Source of the DNA: an uncultured Variovorax sp.
GTDB lineage: Bacteria > Pseudomonadota > Gammaproteobacteria > Burkholderiales > Burkholderiaceae
Reading direction: 5' to 3'
DNA length: 27,948 nt
NCBI GenBank assembly: GCA_946478645.1
Contig: CAMLCW010000015.1
Span: 1-27,948, forward strand
Shown: positions 23,424 to 27,948 of the stretch, one piece after another
Position numbering within the stretch: the first letter of the stretch is position 1
How the letters are laid out: every line of letters begins with the position of its first letter
The notes under the pieces: model-generated
Seen by the model: the letters and a program-made list of their open reading frames with translations, nothing else
Database searches by the model: none
What the model was told of the DNA's origin: nothing
Position numbers and translations under genes: made by a program

Positions 23424-24725
23424 CTACTTCAAGCCCTGCGACATCCACAGCGCAAGCTGGGGAAACATGTAGAGCAGCGCGATGAGCACGTAGAACAGCA
23501 GGCAGAACGGGATGCTCCCGCGGATGATCTCGCCCAGCCTGAAGCCCGACACGCTCTTCACCACGAACAGGTTGAGCCCGGTCGGCGGCGTGACCTGGCC
23601 GAGTTCGATCAGCACCACCAGCAGCACGCCGAACCACACCGGATCGAAGCCGTAGCTCAGCACGATCGGATAGAGCAGCGGAATGGTGATCACCATCATG
23701 CCGATGCTGTCCATCAGCATGCCCAGCAGGGTGTAGAACACCACGATCAACAGCAGGAACTCGATGCGCGACAGGCCCAGTCTCGAAAGGCCGCCGGCCA
23801 GTTCGTCGGTCACGCCCACCATGCCGATCGCATAGGAGAAGAGATAGGCGGCATAGACGATGAACAGGATCGTCCCGCTGACCATCACCGTCTTCACCAG
23901 CGCGCCGCGGAACTGCGCCCAGCCCAGCACCCCGAACACCTTGGCGATCGCGAAGGCCAGCACCGCACCCACGCCCGCCGCTTCCGTCGGCGTGGTGAAG
24001 CCGAGGTAGAGCCCGCCGAGCACCAGCACGATCAAGAGCAGGAACGGCAGCACGTCGCCGGCCAGCTGGCGCGAAGACACAGCCTCGGCCTCGCCCTTCG
24101 GCTGGCGCGGTGAGAGTGCCGGATTGAGGAGGCAGCGCACCGCCACATACGCCATGAACAGCCCGCACAACAGAAGGCCCGGCACCACGCCAGCCATGAA
24201 CAGCCTGGCGATGGAGGTGTCGGTGAAGGTGCCGTAGATGATGAAGGCGATGCTCGGCGGAATGAGGATGCCGAGCGTGCCACCGGCCACCAGCGTGCCC
24301 GCGGCGAGCGCGTTGTCGTAGCCGCGCCGCTGCAACTGCGGAATGGCGATGGAACCGATCGCAGCCGCCGTGGCCACCGACGACCCGCTGATCGCCGAGA
24401 AAGCCGCGCAGCCCGCCACGTTGGTCTGCAGCAGCCCACCGGGCAGTCCGCGCACCAGGTGGCTCATGCCGCGGTAGACGCGCTGGCTCAGCCCGCCTTC
24501 GAGCATCAGCTCGGCCATCAGCACGAACAGCGGGATCGCGGTCAATGTGAAGCTGTAGGTGCTGCCCCACGAGACCAGCCCGACCCCCTGCAGCCCCGAC
24601 CAGCCACTGGCCATGAGGATGTAGAGCGCCGAGGTCAGCGCGATGGCGAACGGAATCCACATGCCCGCCACCAGCAGGACGACGAAAAGCACCGCCACGC
24701 CGGCCATCTGTGCCAGTTCACTCAT
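23424..24725 (-). CDS. dctM: TRAP transporter large permease (DctM family)
   Basis: 433 residues, standard length. About 11-12 hydrophobic helices run through it, beginning ELAQMAGVAVLFVVLLVAGMWIPFAIALTS. Family motifs include GGLSQRVYRG, a GSSVATAAAIGSIAIPQL segment and GTLGILIPPSIAFIIYG; the C-terminal half mirrors the first, with a second proline-bearing segment, ELGQVTPPTGLN. It is the sodium-dependent conducting subunit that imports the ligand delivered by DctP. The start overlaps the DctQ stop by eight bases. A more exact subfamily name would need a phylogeny. The ligand is not evident. Confidence 0.95.
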   Translation of the reverse strand: MSELAQMAGVAVLFVVLLVAGMWIPFAIALTSALYILMASGWSGLQGVGLVSWGSTYSFTLTAIPLFVLMAELMLEGGLSQRVYRGMSHLVRGLPGGLLQTNVAGCAAFSAISGSSVATAAAIGSIAIPQLQRRGYDNALAAGTLVAGGTLGILIPPSIAFIIYGTFTDTSIARLFMAGVVPGLLLCGLFMAYVAVRCLLNPALSPRQPKGEAEAVSSRQLAGDVLPFLLLIVLVLGGLYLGFTTPTEAAGVGAVLAFAIAKVFGVLGWAQFRGALVKTVMVSGTILFIVYAAYLFSYAIGMVGVTDELAGGLSRLGLSRIEFLLLIVVFYTLLGMLMDSIGMMVITIPLLYPIVLSYGFDPVWFGVLLVVLIELGQVTPPTGLNLFVVKSVSGFRLGEIIRGSIPFCLLFYVLIALLYMFPQLALWMSQGLK

Positions 24726-25242
24726 TCGGCCCTCCGCGAAAGATGACCCGCAGGTCGCGCGCGATGTGCACCAGCAGCACGCACGCCAACGTGGCCATGC
24801 CCACCACCATCAGCGATTGCGGCAGGTACAGGGGCGTGGCAAGCACCGTAGGCGCCCGAACGCCGCGCTGCCACGAGTCGGCGACGAAAAGGCACAGCTG
24901 CCAGAGCAGCACCAGCGCGAGCGCGATCGACAGCAGGTTGAAGGTGAGCTCCAGCCAGGCACGCGCCTTTGGACCGACCCGGTGCAGCACCAGCTCGACG
25001 CGAAACAGCGCGCCCTGCGCCAGGGCCACCGGCATGCCGAGGAACACCAGCGCCACCAGCAGGTAGCCGGCGATCTCGTCGGTCACCATGAGCGAAAAGC
25101 CCAGCAGGTTGCGGCACACGACCTCGGCGAAGATCAGCAGCGCCATCGCGACCACGAGGATCTCGATCAGGCCCTGCTCCAGCCGCAGCAGCGTGTGCAC
25201 GGCGCGGTGCACCGGCCCGGCGGGAACGTGGGGAGCTTGCAT
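24718..25242 (-). CDS. dctQ: TRAP transporter small permease (DctQ family)
   Basis: 174 residues from ATG 25242, which has AAAGGAAAGG just upstream; the GTG at 25272 lies inside the dctP 3' end and adds nothing conserved. Four hydrophobic helices are visible (about residues 25-45, 56-76, 98-118 and 142-160). DctQ marks include ILVVAMALLIFAEVVCRN, then TDEIAGYLLVALVFLGMPVALAQGALFRVEL. It forms the membrane complex with DctM. The gene starts 10 bases after the dctP stop (25253) and its stop overlaps the dctM start. Confidence 0.93.
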   Translation of the reverse strand: MQAPHVPAGPVHRAVHTLLRLEQGLIEILVVAMALLIFAEVVCRNLLGFSLMVTDEIAGYLLVALVFLGMPVALAQGALFRVELVLHRVGPKARAWLELTFNLLSIALALVLLWQLCLFVADSWQRGVRAPTVLATPLYLPQSLMVVGMATLACVLLVHIARDLRVIFRGGPNE

Positions 25243-25252
25243 GCCTTTCCTT

Positions 25253-26233
25253 TCAGCGGCCGAGGGCCGCACGGACCTTCTTGAGCGCCTCCGCCACTTC
25301 CGGCCCCTGCTGCGCGCCCCATTGGTCCCAGTAGGGGCGGATCATCTCGGTGGCCTTGTCGATGTCGGCCTGCCTGGCCTCGGTGATCTTCATGCCCGCC
25401 TCGGCGAAGGTGGCGCCGAGCGCCGCCTCTTCGGCGAACAGGTTGCGCGTGGTCTGCGGCGCGACCTCTTCGACGATCTTGCGGATCTTCTGCTGCGTTT
25501 GCGGCGGCAGCTTCTCGAAGCGCGCCTTGTTGACGATGTACAAGCCGTCGAAGTAGTTGACCGGAAAGCGGTAGTTGGCGCGGAACGATTCGCGCCACAG
25601 CCGCCCGCCGCCCGAATTGGCCGTGAGCGCCCCGTCGATGGCGCCCGACTGCAGCGCCGATGCCACCTCCGGCGTGCCCATCGACACAGGGATGCCACCG
25701 AAGCGCGAGATGATCTCCGACTGCTCCGCCGAGGTCACGCGTATCTTCTGCTGGCTGAAGTCCGACAGCTGCGCCAGCGGCTTGGCCGAGTAGGCGGTCT
25801 GGTGCGGATAGATATAGCGTCCGAGCACGACCACGCCCTGTTTCTCGAATTCCTTGTCGATGTAGGGCTGCAGCGTCCTCGCGGCCAGCGCGTACTCCTC
25901 GGGCGTGCGCAGCAGCATCGGCAGGCGCAGGATGTTCGACACCTTCACGTTGCCGAGGAAGAAGCCGTCCTCCGCGAACTGGATCGATCCATTGCCCACC
26001 GCCTGCGTGATGTTGCTGGCCTGGATCGGCAGCGAGCCACCCAGGCGCAGGCGGAATTTAAGGTCGCCCCCGGCCTCCTGGCTGATGCGGTCGAGGATGG
26101 TCTTGAGCCCCTTGGTCGTGGTCATCGTGTCGGACGGACCGTAGGTGTAGGCCGTCCATGTCTCGGCGTGCGCACCCGCGAGCGGGACGGCGAATGCCGC
26201 GGTGGCCGCCAGGGCCGCAAAGAGTCTCTTCAT
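25253..26233 (-). CDS. dctP: TRAP transporter solute-binding protein (DctP family)
   Basis: 326 residues from ATG 26233, with AGGAGA at good spacing. The signal peptide MKRLFAALAATAAFAVPLAGAHA is cut after AHA at about residue 23. The mature part has the DctP order: RLRLGGSLPIQASNITQAVGNG, then the QKIRVTS strand carrying the conserved Arg that pairs with the ligand carboxylate, then GGIPVSMGTPEVASALQSGAIDG. The protein captures an organic acid in the periplasm for DctQM. It is 65 bases below the crotonase gene, the widest gap inside this operon, so an internal promoter is possible though none is obvious. The frame reaching 26734 is a shadow of the crotonase. Confidence 0.94.
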   Translation of the reverse strand: MKRLFAALAATAAFAVPLAGAHAETWTAYTYGPSDTMTTTKGLKTILDRISQEAGGDLKFRLRLGGSLPIQASNITQAVGNGSIQFAEDGFFLGNVKVSNILRLPMLLRTPEEYALAARTLQPYIDKEFEKQGVVVLGRYIYPHQTAYSAKPLAQLSDFSQQKIRVTSAEQSEIISRFGGIPVSMGTPEVASALQSGAIDGALTANSGGGRLWRESFRANYRFPVNYFDGLYIVNKARFEKLPPQTQQKIRKIVEEVAPQTTRNLFAEEAALGATFAEAGMKITEARQADIDKATEMIRPYWDQWGAQQGPEVAEALKKVRAALGR

Positions 26234-26298
26234 GCCTGTCTCCTGTTGTGTTGTCGAATCCGTCTGCCGTGCGCGCACCGGGGCGCTCGCTCGCCCTG

Positions 26299-27099
26299 CT
26301 AGCGGCCCGTGAAGCGGGGGCTGCGCTTTTCGATGAAGGCGGCCACTGCTTCGTCGTGGTCGGCCGTGTAATGCGCCAGCGCCTGGTAGGCGGCCGCGAT
26401 CTCCAGCGACGTGGCCAGGCTCACGCCCTGGCTCTCGCGAAGCAGCCGCTTGGACAGCCGCAGCGTGAGCGGCGGGTGCGCCGCGATGCCGCGCGCCATC
26501 GCCATGGCCTCTTCCATCAGCATCTCGTGCGGGACCACCTTGCTCACGAGCTGCATCGTCAGTGCGGCCTGCGCGTCGAAGGTCTCGCCGGTGAGCATGA
26601 GCTCCAGCGCCTTGGCCGGCCCGACGGTGCGCGAAAGCAGCCATGCGCCGCCGTCGGCCGGCACGATGCCGAGCTTCACGAAGCTGCTTGCGAAGCGCGC
26701 CCGGTCGGAGGCGATCCGCACGTCGCACATGCACGAGAGGTCCATGCCCGCGCCGATGGCCGGCCCGTTCACCGCGGCAATGGTGGGCACGTCCAGCTCG
26801 TACAGCGCCAGCGGAATCTGCTGGATGCCGGCGCGGTAGGCGTCACGGATGTCCATCGGCGATCCTGCCGAAAAGCTCTTCTTGTCGCGCATGTGCTTGA
26901 TGTTGCCGCCGGCCGAAAAAGCCGAGCCCGCACCGGTCAGCACCACGACCTTGATGCGCTTGTCGCGCTGCAGGCGCTCGCACATGCGCACGAACTCCAG
27001 CATCTGCGGTTCTTCGGAGAGCGCATTGCGCTCGTCGGGTCGGTTCATCGTCAGCATGACGATGCCGTCGTTTTCTTCGTAGAGCAGGAAATCGCTCAT
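26299..27099 (-). CDS. Enoyl-CoA hydratase/isomerase (crotonase) family protein, dienoyl-CoA isomerase-like acids
   Basis: 266 residues, standard crotonase length. The oxyanion segment is FSAGGNIKHM (61-70) and the second is NGPAIGAGMDLSCMCD (111-126). At the place of rat hydratase Glu144 there is Asp120, and at Glu164 there is Phe140, so canonical water addition is unlikely. Asp120 and Asp149 (PADGG) align with Asp176 and Asp204 of delta3,5-delta2,4-dienoyl-CoA isomerase, whose third acid (Glu196) is missing here. The C-terminal helix ends SPRFTGR, as in many crotonases. The start overlaps the acyl-CoA dehydrogenase stop by ATGA. Isomerisation of an unsaturated acyl-CoA made by the dehydrogenase is a reasonable guess. 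Confidence 0.92.
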   Translation of the reverse strand: MSDFLLYEENDGIVMLTMNRPDERNALSEEPQMLEFVRMCERLQRDKRIKVVVLTGAGSAFSAGGNIKHMRDKKSFSAGSPMDIRDAYRAGIQQIPLALYELDVPTIAAVNGPAIGAGMDLSCMCDVRIASDRARFASSFVKLGIVPADGGAWLLSRTVGPAKALELMLTGETFDAQAALTMQLVSKVVPHEMLMEEAMAMARGIAAHPPLTLRLSKRLLRESQGVSLATSLEIAAAYQALAHYTADHDEAVAAFIEKRSPRFTGR

Positions 27100-27948
27100 G
27101 CCGCCTCCCAGGTGCTTGCAAGTTCAAAGGTGCCTTCGGTCACCATGTGCCAGAACGGCGCATCGCCGCGGCGAACCGCCTGGCCGATGCGCATCGACCA
27201 CCAGCCGTGATGGCCGAACTCGCTGCGCCACGACCAGAGCCGCCGCGTGGCGAAGTGCAGCGTGTGCTCGTAGGTAAAGCCGATGGCGCCGTGCGTCGCG
27301 TGCGCAATGCCGCTGGCCTCGCCCGCGGCATGGCCGGATAGCGCCTTGGCCGAGGCCACGGCCAGCGCCGCGCCGGGCTGCCCGGCCTGCTCGAATGCGA
27401 AGGCGGCGCCCGCCTGCGCGGCGGCCGCGTGGCAGGCCAGCACCGCAAGCTGCTGCTGGATGGCCTGGAAATCCCCGATCGCGCGGCCGAACTGCTTGCG
27501 CTCGGTCGCGTACTGCGCGCTCTGCTGCAGCATGCGCGTGACGGCACCCGCCATCTGCGCGCTGCGCAGCATCGCGCCGTGCTGGCGCAGGCCGAGGGAC
27601 CCCGCGCCATCGCCAGGCCAGGGCACCACCGCCGCGGCTTCGACGTTCTCCAGTGCGAGGCTGTCGCGCGGCTCGCGCGCCAGGTTGCAGTCGTGCACCC
27701 AAGGCAGCCCGCGGCACGGCACCAGCGCGAGGTGCGGCGCGCCATCGACCCCCACGGCGAGCACCAGGTGGCCGACCGCGCGCCCCCAGGGCACCTGCGC
27801 GACCCGGCCCACCTCCGTGCCGGTCGCGCCGCCCCGGGGCGAGGACGGGCACGGCCTCGTCCAGGTCGTCGACCTGCCGCCGGCACCGGGCGTCACCAAG
27901 CCCTGGGTCGCCACGGAGCCCACCCGGGCGAAGCTCAACACCGCCGCG
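27096..27948 (-). CDS. Acyl-CoA dehydrogenase, N-terminus missing at window edge
   Basis: The frame is open to the right edge (284 codons) and lacks the N-terminal helical domain. From about base 27820 downward it is clearly an acyl-CoA dehydrogenase: VPWGRAVGHLVLAV and HLALVPC in the middle beta domain, then YATERKQFGRAIGDFQAIQQ for FAD and dimer contact, and IAHATHGAIGFTYEHTLH plus RRLWSWRSEFG near the end. It oxidises an acyl-CoA at the alpha-beta bond and passes electrons to ETF. It leads the next gene by an ATGA overlap. The first 40 or so residues in this frame (above ~27820) do not look like the family and read better on the plus strand, so the 5' part may be rearranged or misassembled. 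Confidence 0.85.
   Translation of the reverse strand, partial: AAVLSFARVGSVATQGLVTPGAGGRSTTWTRPCPSSPRGGATGTEVGRVAQVPWGRAVGHLVLAVGVDGAPHLALVPCRGLPWVHDCNLAREPRDSLALENVEAAAVVPWPGDGAGSLGLRQHGAMLRSAQMAGAVTRMLQQSAQYATERKQFGRAIGDFQAIQQQLAVLACHAAAAQAGAAFAFEQAGQPGAALAVASAKALSGHAAGEASGIAHATHGAIGFTYEHTLHFATRRLWSWRSEFGHHGWWSMRIGQAVRRGDAPFWHMVTEGTFELASTWEAA
27841..27948 (+). other. Possible opposite-strand acyl-CoA dehydrogenase fragment at the window edge
   Basis: In the plus frame starting at 27841 the edge reads EDGHGLVQVVDLPPAPGV and ATEPTRAKLNTAA, which resembles the middle beta domain of acyl-CoA dehydrogenases (compare HLALVPCRGLPWVHD and REPRDSLALENV on the minus strand). No start codon context or N-terminal domain precedes it. 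The adjacent 27831-27840 is a perfect 10-bp palindrome, GCCCCGGGGC. The wobble positions of the two strands coincide here, so base composition cannot decide which strand codes. Low certainty. Confidence 0.3.

Noticed and set aside
26234..26298. Short GC-rich hairpin in the gap between the crotonase and dctP genes, considered as a terminator.
   Set aside because: The stem is only about five pairs and has no T-run after it on the minus strand.
1..27948. CRISPR arrays, insertion sequences, tRNA genes or phage genes.
   Set aside because: No regularly spaced repeats, transposase or integrase motifs, or tRNA-like cloverleaf were noticed on either strand; short or degenerate cases could be missed by eye.

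Overview
This 27.9 kb window is gene-dense, GC-rich DNA with almost no intergenic space. It most resembles a betaproteobacterium of the order Burkholderiales (Comamonadaceae or Alcaligenaceae; Variovorax-like is a guess). The reasons are two orphan Bug/TctC solute-binding proteins next to LysR regulators, a QseBC/TctDE-type two-component system, TRAP uptake genes mixed with acyl-CoA catabolic genes, and very GC-rich third codon positions. No RNA gene, CRISPR array, insertion sequence, transposase or integrase was seen. Both ends of the window cut through a gene.

Region A (1-3466, all minus): a LysR regulator, then an orphan Bug-family binding protein, then a CocE/NonD-type serine hydrolase cut by the left edge. 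A strong intrinsic terminator lies between the last two. This block is visibly poorer in G+C than the rest.

Region B (3640-12919): a cell-envelope stress and efflux module. A response regulator and a sensor kinase (plus) converge on a five-gene overlapping operon (minus): outer-membrane factor, periplasmic adaptor, RND pump, MlaA-like lipoprotein and MipA/OmpV-like outer-membrane protein. The promoters of the two transcription units share a 9-bp word and a TTAA-type direct repeat with 11-bp periodicity, so the regulator probably controls both itself and the pump operon.

Region C (13167-21484): a seven-gene minus-strand operon. It encodes a three-subunit molybdenum hydroxylase (FAD, 2Fe-2S and Mo subunits, CoxMSL-like but without the CO-oxidising loop), an enol-lactonase-like alpha/beta hydrolase, a crotonase, a CoxG-like membrane-anchored factor and a second Bug binding protein. 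A LysR gene is divergently transcribed. A perfect dyad with a T-N11-A core lies in the divergent promoter. Together these look like hydroxylation, then CoA-thioester or ring hydrolysis, of an unidentified organic acid or heterocycle.

Region D (21566-27948, all minus): an acyl-CoA dehydrogenase (cut by the right edge), a crotonase with a dienoyl-CoA-isomerase-like acid pattern, a full TRAP transporter (DctP, DctQ, DctM), an SMP-30/gluconolactonase-like lactonase and a phytanoyl-CoA-dioxygenase-like 2-oxoglutarate oxygenase. This is an uptake and degradation operon of unknown substrate. The last ~110 bases read better as an acyl-CoA dehydrogenase fragment on the opposite strand, so a rearrangement or assembly chimera near 27831-27840 is possible.
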